From Paraburkholderia xenovorans LB400 (lineage in GTDB: Bacteria > Pseudomonadota > Gammaproteobacteria > Burkholderiales > Burkholderiaceae): DNA of 64,000 nucleotides. How positions within the stretch are numbered: the stretch's first letter is position 1; every line of letters starts with the position of its first letter. The translations under genes and the position numbers were made by a program. A model generated the notes under the pieces. That model was not told where the DNA came from. It ran no database searches and worked only from the letters and a program-made list of their open reading frames with translations. This document shows, piece after piece, positions 39,685 to 48,904 of the stretch. The stretch covers positions 744,001-808,000 of the forward strand of contig NC_007953.1 in assembly GCF_000013645.1 (NCBI RefSeq), written 5' to 3'.

Positions 39685-40338
39685 TTCCGATCCGGTACCG
39701 TGGTGACGGAAATGGCCGGGTTCATTCATAGCGTGGAAAGACTCGCCGCGCGTATTTAAAAGGCCTTAATCCGGCGTGTTCATTCGGCCTGGATGCGCCA
39801 CCGCCTCACACGCCTGCCCGGTGCGGGCATGGGCAGATTTTTCGCCATCGCATCCCGTACGAATTGTGGCTTGCAAAGGACCCTCGCCACCGCTATCGTT
39901 GAGTAGCCATTCGCACTGGAGCAATGAAGAGCAAAGGGACAACAGATACCGTGCTGGTACAGGCTTTTGAAATGCGGATCGGCACAGCAACGTCCATACA
40001 GTGCGGAGTTCTTCCGCCATTACCGGCACCTTTCCCTAATGCGGCACAGGCTGCTTCGTTTCCCTTCGCGGCTCACCCTAATAGGGTGTAACTGAACATC
40101 CGATCCCCGGCCTTCCTGATCTCTTCAATTCAGGCTGCCACGCCGGGGCGCTTTTCAGGTTGAGTGTCGGTAACCGGTTCTCCCAGTCGGTAAGATCCCT
40201 CGCCGAAATGGTGTCGCGCCTGGTATTAAATCCAGGCGCCCTTCTACCTGACTTAGCCGCTCGCAACTGGCAGCGAATATCGATCGCATGCGTAGCCCGG
40301 CGGCTCGCGCCGTGTCCCGGTGCGAAGCGCCGAGATGT
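39685..40338. other. Intergenic region between dihydropyrimidinase and porin genes
   Basis: About 650 bases. I see no gene with recognisable features and no clear repeat. The 87-codon minus-strand frame at 39766-40029 shows no family resemblance. Confidence 0.35.
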
Positions 40339-41448
40339 TCAGAACCGCGTTCGAATGCCCACGGCCACTAGCGTCTGGGTGCTCCCTCCACCGATGCCTG
40401 TCGACGGCAGGATGAAAATCTGCGCGGCGTTTCCACCGGATGCTCGCTGGTAAATCGCCATCGCATAAACGTCCGTCCGCTTCGAAAACGAATAATCGAT
40501 ATCGATACCTGCCTGATTATGATTCCCTCTCAGGATTACGTTAGATGCGTCGTGGTTTGGAAGCATAAAGGCATAAGCCGCTCCCACATAGACCGCCGGC
40601 GTGAATTGATATTTGACGCCCGCTTCAAAGACCTTTACCGAGTCAGAGGTACGCGAATACTGCGTGCTTGTGTAGAGCGCGGTGAGCGTCAGACTTCGAA
40701 TGACATAGTTTGAGCCTACCGCCCAGGTTACATAGTTGCTGGTGCCATCGGCCTCCTTGAAGTTCGTATAAGCCGCACCAACTCCCAGCGCCTTACCCTG
40801 ATAGCGGACGCCAGCGCTCACCGTACTCCCATCAGACAGCGTTCCAGGTTGACCTCCAAGCCCGACCATACTTGAAAAGGTCCAGCCCGGTATTGCCGAG
40901 GTCGACACCTTGACCGAATTGTCTACACGAACTCCTCCCAACCGGTCAAAGTCGGCCGAACTGCCATTCGCACCCACGAGGTTCGCTGCGGTACCCGGTC
41001 TGTACCAGTATGGCGAAAGATACGACGCAGCGGAATAGGAAAACATGTCGTACATCATGTCGTACTGGCGCCCAGCGGTGACAGTCAAAGCTGGAAATTG
41101 AAGGCCAACAAAAGCTTGCCGGCCGAAAATTCTTGTAGTCCCGCTACTGCCTTGGCCGATCGTTCCGTCGTTGACGTTAAAGCCGTTCTCCAGCGTAAAG
41201 ATGGCATAGCTGTTTCCGCCTAGCGCCTCCTGCCCACGCAGACCGAACCGGTCGGCGACTGTGCCAGGGATCTCTCGAACACTCGAATGGCCGGAGACGT
41301 CACTCACGTATCCAACAGCCGCATCCACAATGCCGTACATCTGCACAAAATTTTCATCTGCATGCGCAGTCGAGCACCAAGGTACGAGCGCGATACCCGA
41401 GATTGCTATAGTGATCGCCAACTGATCCCGGTTAAAGGTACTTTTCAT
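40339..41448 (-). CDS. Outer-membrane porin (OmpC-type, Burkholderiaceae)
   Basis: 369 aa with a signal peptide of about 30 residues ending CSTAHA before DENFVQMYG. The start of the barrel VQMYGIVDAAVGYVSDVSG, the loop motif DRFGLRGQEALGGNSYAIFT and the C-terminal Phe (GIRTRF) are those of the trimeric 16-strand porins of beta-proteobacteria. Forms a diffusion channel in the outer membrane. A pair of GTCGAC motifs about 440 bases upstream matches one at the amidohydrolase promoter, so it may be co-regulated with that pathway as its uptake pore. Confidence 0.92.
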   Translation of the reverse strand: MKSTFNRDQLAITIAISGIALVPWCSTAHADENFVQMYGIVDAAVGYVSDVSGHSSVREIPGTVADRFGLRGQEALGGNSYAIFTLENGFNVNDGTIGQGSSGTTRIFGRQAFVGLQFPALTVTAGRQYDMMYDMFSYSAASYLSPYWYRPGTAANLVGANGSSADFDRLGGVRVDNSVKVSTSAIPGWTFSSMVGLGGQPGTLSDGSTVSAGVRYQGKALGVGAAYTNFKEADGTSNYVTWAVGSNYVIRSLTLTALYTSTQYSRTSDSVKVFEAGVKYQFTPAVYVGAAYAFMLPNHDASNVILRGNHNQAGIDIDYSFSKRTDVYAMAIYQRASGGNAAQIFILPSTGIGGGSTQTLVAVGIRTRF

Positions 41449-42336
41449 TCGTGATCTCCAGTTTCAAATGCACAATTAATTAGTTGTACGACATATAAGA
41501 AAGACGACTGTGAGCCTCCGCTGCAATCGGTTACGACCTGATCCAAAGAGAGGGCAATTTTTCCCTCGCGATCACCGCGTCGCTCGACGCAGCACAGGCT
41601 CTTTTACGGCATTACAATGTTGTCGCCGGCAGACGCCGCTGCTTTAGCCGGTCGCTGTTACAAACGCGCGCGACACAGCCACGCGTATATCGCTGTTTAC
41701 CCGGGAAGGGAATTTCAAGTACGGTCGGCGTGCTGCATTTACCGCGACTAACAAAAAATTGAAAAACGCTTTAGGCCCGAGTGCAACTCTGGCGTCCGTT
41801 GCACTGCAGCCATCCACTCCCTCACACCGTCTGCGCTTCAGCCCCGAACGCGCGGCACGCATGGTCATCCACATCGACAATCATCGTCGACCATTTTGGT
41901 CGACCAAAATTCTTTGCAAAATGAATTTTTGTGCGGGCCACTCATCGGTGATAAAACGTGACGGGAAAAGAAACTACGAATGGGCGAACGGCCGGGCAGT
42001 TACAACAGCTTGAAAAGGACGATGACCGAAAAGGGCGCAACCGCTCCGGCAATACCGGGACGCGTCTGACACGTTTGCCACATCGCCAGCGGTGGTTTTG
42101 TTCACCATCGTGACCCATTAACGTTCGTCCTCCCAATTCGCCGGCCCTGGTACCCGGGCAATGCGTCCCCCTGCGACCGATTCACGACTGCAACCGGAAA
42201 CTTTCAGGCGACGTGCCAGCTCAGCGTTGGGACCTCCTCAATCCTGCCGTTCTTCCGCGGTAGCTTGACGCCACCGTTCGGCGAAACGCTTACCAAGCTG
42301 AACACAACAGCTGCCAGCCATAACAGATCCATCTCG
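41449..42336. other. Long intergenic region between porin and amidase genes
   Basis: About 890 bases with no recognisable gene. It holds the GTCGAC pair/palindrome at 41886-41910 and AT-rich stretches near 41470 and 41750 that may include the porin promoter. Confidence 0.4.
41886..41910. promoter_or_regulatory. GTCGAC pair with 13-bp period (putative operator B)
   Basis: GTCGAC at 41886-41891 and 41899-41904. The second copy is the centre of a perfect 18-bp palindrome ATTTTGGTCGACCAAAAT (41893-41910). The same pair with the same 13-base period occurs at 45151-45169. Confidence 0.55.
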
Positions 42337-43758
42337 TTAGTGAATGCCCCCACCGCGCCCGAGTTTTACAGTGGGGCGTTGCCACCGGTGACCCAGTAGT
42401 CGTTCAACCTCGGCCGACAACCCGAGCACCATGCGGTCTGAATACATGGGCCCGACGATTTGCAAGCCCGCCGGCAACCCATGTTCTGCGAGACCGCACG
42501 GGACCGAGCAGGCTGGCACGTATGTATGATTAAAAAGAGGCGTGAAAACTGCATGATCGCGTGGCCCCACAGGCTTACCCTCGATACGCTGCGGCGCGTT
42601 GTTTTCAATGCGCCACGCAACGCAGGGTGCGGTTGGCGTTAGCAAGCAGTCGACACGGTCGAACAGGCTACACATCGCGGCAAACAACCTCTTGCGCAAT
42701 TCGAGTGCCCTGGTTACTGCCACTGCTGGCAGCGACAGCCCGGCGTCAATCTGCGCTGCTATATCGGGATCGAAACTTTCCCGATTGTTGCGGAAGGCGT
42801 CGGCGTAAATTGTCGCCAGGCCGGCCAGTTGCAAGGGCATCAGGTCGGCCTCCTGCACGTTTTCAAACCAGGGCGGGTCGCGATACTCCACGGCATGCCC
42901 CGCGTCGGCTAGCAGCCTCACAGCGTGCTCGACGGCCTGCGCTATGCCCGGGTCCACGGCGAAGCCAAGCCCGAGCCGCGGACTGAAAGCGATTTTCAGA
43001 CGCTGACCCGTCCCGTCCCGCCCCAGCATCGCCGACGATACGCTGGCCGGATCCCGCGGCTGATGACCGTGCAACTGTTCAAAGACAAGACGGACGTCGC
43101 CAACGCTGCGAGCAAGAATACCGATCGTGTTGTTGCCATAGACCGGTTCCGCAAAGCCTGGACCATGAGCGATGACGCCAGCCGTAGGCTTGAACCCGAC
43201 AACACCGGTATGCGCCGCCGGACGCCGGACGGAGCCTCCCGCATCCGTAGCAATGGCAACGGCACATAGCCCTGCCGCAACCGCCGCAGCCGCGCCACCG
43301 GAGGAGCCCCCTGGAGTGCGCTGCGCGTCGAGCGGATGACGCGTCGCGCCGTAAAGAATGTTCGTCGTATTCCCTTTGCACGCGAATTCCGAGCAGTTAC
43401 TTGAACCAATCAGTACTGCTCCGTTGCCGCGCAACCGGGCTACGCATAACGCGTCTTCAGGGGCGATGAAGTCGCTAAACAATCGGGAGCCGTTAGACGT
43501 ACGCCTGCCGCCGACCCAGATATTGTCCTTCACCGAAACCGGCACACCGCCGAGCGGTTGCTCGAATCTGTTGAGTGACTGTTCCCATGCGTCCCGCTCC
43601 ACACGTACCAGCGCATTAAGGTGTGGATTAACGTTGTCGATGTGCTGAAGATACTGCAGGGCGACGTCCTGCCAACCGAAACGCCCTGATACAAGCCCCG
43701 AACGCAACTCGACGGCGCCGAGTGCAACCAGCTCTGGAATAGTCTCGCGCATGATCAT
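42337..43758 (-). CDS. Amidase signature-family hydrolase
   Basis: 473 aa. Ser-cisSer-Lys amidase: Lys in GGVPVSVKDNIWVGG, the glycine-rich TPGGSSGGAAAAVAAGL with cis-Ser, and the nucleophile Ser in ATDAGGSVRRPAAHTG. Hydrolyses a C-N bond of an amide, urea derivative or carbamoyl compound. Downstream of the amidohydrolase gene by 15 bases and on the same strand, so the two are co-transcribed. An internal ATG at 43752 is an alternative start. Substrate unknown; roles such as allophanate or biuret-type hydrolysis are possible given the neighbour. Confidence 0.9.
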   Translation of the reverse strand: MIMRETIPELVALGAVELRSGLVSGRFGWQDVALQYLQHIDNVNPHLNALVRVERDAWEQSLNRFEQPLGGVPVSVKDNIWVGGRRTSNGSRLFSDFIAPEDALCVARLRGNGAVLIGSSNCSEFACKGNTTNILYGATRHPLDAQRTPGGSSGGAAAAVAAGLCAVAIATDAGGSVRRPAAHTGVVGFKPTAGVIAHGPGFAEPVYGNNTIGILARSVGDVRLVFEQLHGHQPRDPASVSSAMLGRDGTGQRLKIAFSPRLGLGFAVDPGIAQAVEHAVRLLADAGHAVEYRDPPWFENVQEADLMPLQLAGLATIYADAFRNNRESFDPDIAAQIDAGLSLPAVAVTRALELRKRLFAAMCSLFDRVDCLLTPTAPCVAWRIENNAPQRIEGKPVGPRDHAVFTPLFNHTYVPACSVPCGLAEHGLPAGLQIVGPMYSDRMVLGLSAEVERLLGHRWQRPTVKLGRGGGIH

Positions 43759-43773
43759 CCGTCCCTGAGTCCG

Positions 43774-45105
43774 CTAATGAGCATCGCGCCAGAGCGCCTC
43801 GCACACCTGTTCGGCTTCTGCGCAGATCTCGTCCATGTCGACCCGCGTCGGCCTTCCCCCCTCCACAAGAATCGAGCCATTGACCATCACCATCTCGACA
43901 TCACGACCTTGGCCCGTATGCACAAGGGTACCAAGCGCGTTTGTCCGCGGCGTCAGATGTGGTCTGCCGAAATCGAACATAACCAGATCAGCATCCTTGC
44001 CTGTTTCGAGGCTGCCAATGCGGTCAGCCATCCCGACCGCATTGGCTCCCCCAAGCGTGGCCATATGAAATGCGTGCTGCGGCTGCCAGTCGCTGTTGAC
44101 TGCACCCTCCTGGACGCGCGCTGTCATAAGCGCCCAGCGCATCAGTTCGACCATGTCGCCGTGCTGCGTGTCGGTTGCAAGTGCCAGGTTGATACCTGCC
44201 CGTTTGATCTTTGGAGTCGGTGCAAGGCGCCCCGATGTCGCATTACACTTGGGAATGTGGACTGCATGCGCACCGGCACCGGCCATCAACGCGATATCGC
44301 TATCGGTGACGTAAATGCAATGACCACCCAGTAGGCGCTCATTCAACAGCCCCACATCGTTCAGCACCTCCGTGGACGTCTTGCCCGTACGCTCGCGGAC
44401 CCGTTCGACTTCTAGTCTGCTCTGGCCGAGGTGCGTGTTTACTCGCAGCCCGCGCTCGCGTGACGCGTGCGCGATCTCCCGGAGAAAGGCGTCCGAACAC
44501 GTATCGACCGCGTGGGCAGCAAGCTGCACATTCACGAGCGGATGGTCTTTCCACCTGTCGGCCAGATCGAGCCCGGCCTGCAACAACTGAGCGCCAATGC
44601 GTGTGCTGTACTCCCAACGTCCGTCTGCCACTTTCGTGAAGTCAACATCATGGATTCGCCAACTCGGAGTTAGACGCATTCCCAGGTCCGCCATTGCTTC
44701 CGTGGTGAGGTCGGCATACACGAAATTATCGCCAATCAGCGTCGACCCGAACATTAGCGCTTCCAGCGCGCCAAGCCGCGCCAGAACACGGGCCTGCTCC
44801 GGCGAGACCTGCGTTCCCTTCGGAATTCCCGGCGTATAGGACGGTGCAAAACCCAGATCTGCGGCGACGCCGCGAACCATTGTCAAGATTGAATGCGTGT
44901 GTACGTTGACAAACCCTGGAGTGATGACCTTTCCACGCGCGTCGATGATGCGTTTGCAGCGCGCATGTTCTGGCAAATCTGGCCCGAGCCAGGCGATTTG
45001 CCCTTTCGCGACTGCAAGCGTCGCGTCCCGCAATTCCCGCTGCGCCGGATCGCCCGTCAGCAGCGTCGCATGAGTGAATGCGATATCAAATTCCTGATTC
45101 TCCAC
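43774..45105 (-). CDS. Amidohydrolase-family deaminase/dechlorinase-like enzyme
   Basis: 443 aa from GTG 45105, chosen because GGAGGA stands about 7 bases before it and the family starts at this point; an in-frame TTG at 45171 falls inside the operator. Metal site marks: NVHTHSILTMVRG (HxH), LAAHAVDTCSD, NTHLGQSRLE and the Asp in ALATDTQHGDM. Belongs to the cytosine-deaminase/chlorohydrolase (AtzB, TrzN, MtaD) branch, which releases ammonia or another leaving group from purine- or triazine-like rings. The next gene is an amidase, so a two-step ring or amide breakdown is likely. Confidence 0.88.
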   Translation of the reverse strand: MENQEFDIAFTHATLLTGDPAQRELRDATLAVAKGQIAWLGPDLPEHARCKRIIDARGKVITPGFVNVHTHSILTMVRGVAADLGFAPSYTPGIPKGTQVSPEQARVLARLGALEALMFGSTLIGDNFVYADLTTEAMADLGMRLTPSWRIHDVDFTKVADGRWEYSTRIGAQLLQAGLDLADRWKDHPLVNVQLAAHAVDTCSDAFLREIAHASRERGLRVNTHLGQSRLEVERVRERTGKTSTEVLNDVGLLNERLLGGHCIYVTDSDIALMAGAGAHAVHIPKCNATSGRLAPTPKIKRAGINLALATDTQHGDMVELMRWALMTARVQEGAVNSDWQPQHAFHMATLGGANAVGMADRIGSLETGKDADLVMFDFGRPHLTPRTNALGTLVHTGQGRDVEMVMVNGSILVEGGRPTRVDMDEICAEAEQVCEALWRDAH

Positions 45106-45598
45106 GCAGTTGTCCTCCGCATTTTTCGGTCGCCCATCTTGTTTAAAATTGTCGACCGATTCTGTCGACAAAAAAATACCGCGTCAAGTGGATCACAAGT
45201 GGACGAAGGTCTCGGCGCAGTCCTTGACCCGCAAACCCGGCAGGGTCAAGGGGACCCCAATGTGCAGCACTGCCTCACCGAAAAGGCGACGTGGCAGGAT
45301 CAATCAATATGGGAAAGGGAGATGATTGCGGAATACGAAGGGATGTATTCCGCGAAACAGGGAGAGAAGTAACCGGGTCTCTCTGGCCGGAACCGTGAGC
45401 CCGAAGGCGCTCGGCTCGTCACCGGCGCGGCGGCACGTGCGAATGCTGGTCCGCAACTCAGGCGACACCTACGCGAGGTTTAGCAACAGGTCGCTCCGCC
45501 AAAGGTGAGTCATATTCGGTTCGGGCATACGTGGGCGCTGCTGCCCGCAGCCCGACAGAGATCCCGTCCAAGTCACGTCATGCGACGGGGCTCCTACC
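45106..45598. other. Intergenic region upstream of the amidohydrolase gene
   Basis: About 490 bases between the amidohydrolase and the second GntR gene. It contains the GTCGAC dyad and the AT-rich GTTTAAAATT tract likely to be promoter; otherwise nothing recognised. Confidence 0.4.
45149..45171. promoter_or_regulatory. GTCGAC dyad with 13-bp period (putative operator A)
   Basis: TTGTCGAC (45149-45156), seven bases, GTCGACAA (45164-45171): a perfect 8-base-arm dyad, 44-66 bases upstream of the amidohydrolase start. The two GTCGAC copies are 13 bases apart, as at 41886. The GntR protein encoded at 45599 is the closest candidate to bind it. Confidence 0.65.
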
Positions 45599-46375
45599 CT
45601 AATATCGATCGAAGATAGCCTTGAGGTCTTCCTGGTCTTGAAGCGCGACACGTCGCGCCACCCGTGCCTCGATTTCGTCGAGGTGGCTGACCATCGCATC
45701 GACTGCCACGGTGGTTTTCCCCTGGGCAAGCGCATCGACGATTTCCCGGTGTTCGGCTGGTGCACAACCCGATTCGTCATGCGACTCGTACAAGGCTACG
45801 AAAATCTGTGTCCGGGCGACCAGCCGCTGCAGGAACGCTGCCAATTCGTTGTTACCAAGAATCTTCGTCAGACGGGTGTGGAAGGCACCAGCCAGTCGAA
45901 CGGATTTCTCGCGATCGCCAGTGCGATGCGCTTCCTCCTCGTGTCTCACATGCTGTTCAAGCTCATGAAGTTGAACCTTGTTCAGGCGGCCCGACAGCAG
46001 CATCAAGATGCCCGTCTCCACCGCGCGCCGGGCGTCATAGAGGGTATGGATATCGTCTAACGTGGGTTGTGGGACGAAAGCGCCGCGGTTTTGACGTAAC
46101 TCCACCTTGCCTTCACGTTCGAGGACAACCAGCACTTTTCGCACGGCTGTTCGCGTCGCGTTGAATGTGTCGGCCAGCACGCGCTCACGCAGCGGCGTGC
46201 CCGGTCGTAACTTACCGTCGAGCAGCGCGCCGGAAATCGAACGATATATCCGCGCTTCGTTATCTGACAGCGCCTCCGATGGTTCATTAGCGGGCATCGA
46301 CCACGCTTCTGGAAATTCGCCCGTTGAACGGGGTGAAAGTGGAGTGACGCCCTTGGGCTGCGATTTTTCTCTCAC
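45599..46375 (-). CDS. GntR-family transcriptional regulator, FCD (FadR) type
   Basis: 258 aa as written from GTG 46375; the ATG at 46297 (MPANEPSE) is an equally good start, neither having a strong site. Winged helix about residues 38-105 (SDNEARIYRSISGALLDGKL, LADTFNATRTAVRKVLVVLE, GKVELRQNRGAFVPQPT), then an FCD domain with GAFHTRLTKILGNN and EHREIVDALAQG. It sits upstream of the amidohydrolase/amidase genes on the same strand and probably controls them and the porin through the GTCGAC sites. Confidence 0.9.
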   Translation of the reverse strand: MREKSQPKGVTPLSPRSTGEFPEAWSMPANEPSEALSDNEARIYRSISGALLDGKLRPGTPLRERVLADTFNATRTAVRKVLVVLEREGKVELRQNRGAFVPQPTLDDIHTLYDARRAVETGILMLLSGRLNKVQLHELEQHVRHEEEAHRTGDREKSVRLAGAFHTRLTKILGNNELAAFLQRLVARTQIFVALYESHDESGCAPAEHREIVDALAQGKTTVAVDAMVSHLDEIEARVARRVALQDQEDLKAIFDRY

Positions 46376-46657
46376 GGCAGGAAGGAATACAAAAGTGCGG
46401 GCATGGGCTCGAGATCAACAAAATCACCGATTATATGCGTGAGTCCCGCATTTGATTCAATCGGGAGCAGGCCGTAACCCGGCCGGCGTATCGCTGAGCC
46501 TCGAGGCGACTCCAAGGTACGCTACGGGCAGATCAGCAGGAATACTTCCATTGCTCAGTCCGATCTTTACACCGATTCCGTAACCGATGCGTCTGTGCGA
46601 TATTGTGAACTGCTATTGCGCGTGTGAGCAGTCCGGATCTCCACTCGCGGCTTTCTG

Positions 46658-47602
46658 TCAGCAGAAGTCCCGGCTCGCCGTCACCAGCATGCCAAGAAGA
46701 CCGGTCAGGTCGATAAGTCGCTGAACAACCAGGTGATGAACATCGCCCTCCCGCTGCCACACCCCGTAGACTCCCAGCGGCGAGGCACCGAGAACCTCTT
46801 GCTTTTGCGCCCTCAACACATCGGGCCGGATGATCACATTCACATTGCCCGTCTCGGCCTCCATCGTGATGAAGATCACGCCCTTTGCGGTGGCCGGTTG
46901 CTGGCGCACGGTGACAATTCCGCATCCCCGAGCCAACTGTCCATTGCAGTAGCCGTGAAGTACGCGCGCAGGCATCAACCGCAGCTTCGACAGTCACGGG
47001 CGTAGCAGTTCCAGAGGATGACGTCCCAGCGTCAGGCCGACAGCCCGGTAGTCCGCGACGATGCTCTCCGCTTCAAACGGTGTGCCGAGCGCCGGTGTGC
47101 CATCACGAATCGCGGCCGCCGCCAGCATGTCCCTGTCGGGCACCGCCGCCGCAGCCTGCCATCGGGCCTCGCGCCGGTTACCGGCCAGTGACAACAGCGC
47201 GTTTGCATCCGCCAGTACCTGAAGATCATGCCGGTCAAGTTCCGCGCGCCGGGCAAGATCCGGAACCGACGTGAATGGTCGCACCGCCCGAACCAGTTCG
47301 ATCCGCTGAGCAGCACCATCACGCATGCCGCACAGCAGCGACAGGCCAAGCCGCACCGCTGGCCGCAACGACGCCCCGATCCGCTCGAACGACGAGTCCC
47401 AGCCACTGATTGTTACGTCTACGGGTAGTACCGGTACCCCATGTCGGCGTGCGTCCTGCACCAGTTGCGATGGCGAATAGAACCCCATCGGCTGGCTATT
47501 GAGCAGTGCCACCAGAAACGCTTCCGGTTCGTGACATTTCAACCAGCTACACGCGTGCACGACAACGACGATTGGCGTCCACTGGCCTCCATCAACATCC
47601 AT
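46658..47602 (-). pseudogene. dnaE2: Error-prone DNA polymerase DnaE2 (ImuC), C-terminal remnant with opal stop
   Basis: About 300 codons from the last third of DnaE2: CSWLKCHEPEAFLVALLNSQ, PMGFYSPSQLVQDARRHGV, ADYRAVGLTLGRHPLELLRP. An in-frame TGA at 46994-46996 (where family members have Arg) interrupts the reading, which continues LSKLRLMPARVLHGYCNGQ and GVIFITMEAETGNVNVIIRP (OB fold) to the normal end TASRDFC. Roughly 700 N-terminal residues including the polymerase active site are missing; imuA and imuB are not nearby. Not functional. Confidence 0.88.
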
Positions 47603-47779
47603 TGAGTTAATCTAAGTCTGTGTTTTTAAAGGTCTTATCGTCCACCAACTGCTTTGAACAGCTGGACAAATCCGGTACCTATGTCTGTAATGATGTGTGT
47701 AACGGGTCGGTTTGAAGGCGTTATACACATAGCACTCACTGCTCTCAATCTTCTCTCAGCGCGCAAAGTGGAAACGGCG

Positions 47780-48030
47780 CAGCCCAAGCCCAAGGTGTAC
47801 CAACCCGGGACGGTGGCAGCCTCTTTTGCGCGTGCAACCCAATGGCTCCAAGCTCTGGCGGTATCGCTACCGGCTGGGCGGTGCTGAGCAGGTGTACTCT
47901 CGATCGGGGTGTACCCGAAGATCACGCTGGAGGCGGCCCGTGCTGAACGTGACCGGGCAAAGGCGTTGGTCAAGAGGGGGCTCGATCCCATCGTGGAGAA
48001 AAAGACACTATGCAAAATCGCGCTTAACGC
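47780..48030 (+). pseudogene. P4-type tyrosine integrase, N-terminal remnant
   Basis: Two frames give the DUF4102-like arm-binding domain: LLRVQPNGSKLWRYRYRLGG then, after a shift near 47900, IGVYPKITLEAARAERDRAK and ALVKRGLDPIVEKKTL. The catalytic C-terminal domain is absent. It marks the former edge of an integrative element; no tRNA gene is seen beside it. The 3' end overlaps the end of the DUF4198 gene. Confidence 0.7.
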
Positions 48031-48757
48031 TCAATGCTTTTGAGTGCTGTGCACTGGAAGGGCGCAGGCGACACTAGACCGCTTGGCTGCACGAACGTCA
48101 GCGTCGTGACATAGTTCACCTCGCTGTATTTCTCGCCCTGGCGGTCGTTAGCACTCTTGTCGAGAGTGTTGGTAACCGCTACGTACTGACCTTTCCAGGG
48201 CAGATCGAAGTGCACCGTGCCATCCTCGCCGGTGCGTCCCTCACGCGACCTGCCCGACGGAGACAATAGCGTAACCTTAGCTTTGGGCAGGGGTGCGCCG
48301 TTGAACACCGCGCGAAGTTCGCCCGCCTTACCCGTGGGCACCAGGTCCAGCACGGTACGCCTTGCGTCCACAGGCTGCGAAGGATTTGCCACCCAGCGTG
48401 CCGCAAGGTGCCACCCAAGCGGCGGTAGGTTTTGCGAGGCCCGTTGAATCGGCGGATGGTCACCGTCGGCAAACAGCGTCTCGACTGGGTTGGAGGCTGT
48501 GTAGGTGAAGTAGCTGGGCGTAAGTTTGCCACCGGTCACGGCCTCGGCCTTACCATTCGTGTATTGCTGCTCCATGGTCGGAACGCCCATGAATTCGTCG
48601 AGCCGCCCAGGAGAGGTTTCGCGCAAATTGCTCGCGTACTTACCAAAATACAGATGTACTTGCTCTCCTTCGTCTTCGATCCAGAGCTGATGAGCCTGTG
48701 CAGCGTTGCTCAAGCGGACGAGAAGCAGAGAAGCGACAAGGGGTGAACGCGGATCAT
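48024..48757 (-). pseudogene. DUF4198 periplasmic protein, frameshift in the signal peptide
   Basis: An ATG at 48757 with GAGAGG upstream begins a signal peptide (MIRVHPLSLLCFSSA) that ends in TGA at 48712; one frame over, from 48713, the mature-like protein runs without a break (SNAAQAHQLWIEDEGEQVHL, FGKYASNLRETSPGRLDEF, GWHLAARWVANPSQPVDARR, EVNYVTTLTFVQPSG). A single lost base would restore one 244-aa reading. Either a recent mutation or a sequence error. DUF4198 proteins accompany TonB receptors and metal uptake; the receptor gene lies directly upstream. Confidence 0.72.
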
Positions 48758-48904
48758 GCGGGTACCTCTCAGGTGATTGTCAAAAGTGGTCAATGAAAAG
48801 CGCGGCCCGTGCACGCAAGGACCGGTGCTATCAAAAAATTGAGCGAGGTTTTCTTAAATCAGGTGGGCTGACCCGAGAGCATCGGGTCGAGACGGCAGTC
48901 CCAA

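Noticed and set aside
39766..40029. 87-codon minus-strand frame
   Set aside because: No ribosome site, no family resemblance, unusual composition.
47780..48030. tRNA gene as attachment site for the integrase remnant
   Set aside because: No cloverleaf-like sequence or CCA-end pattern was seen around the remnant.
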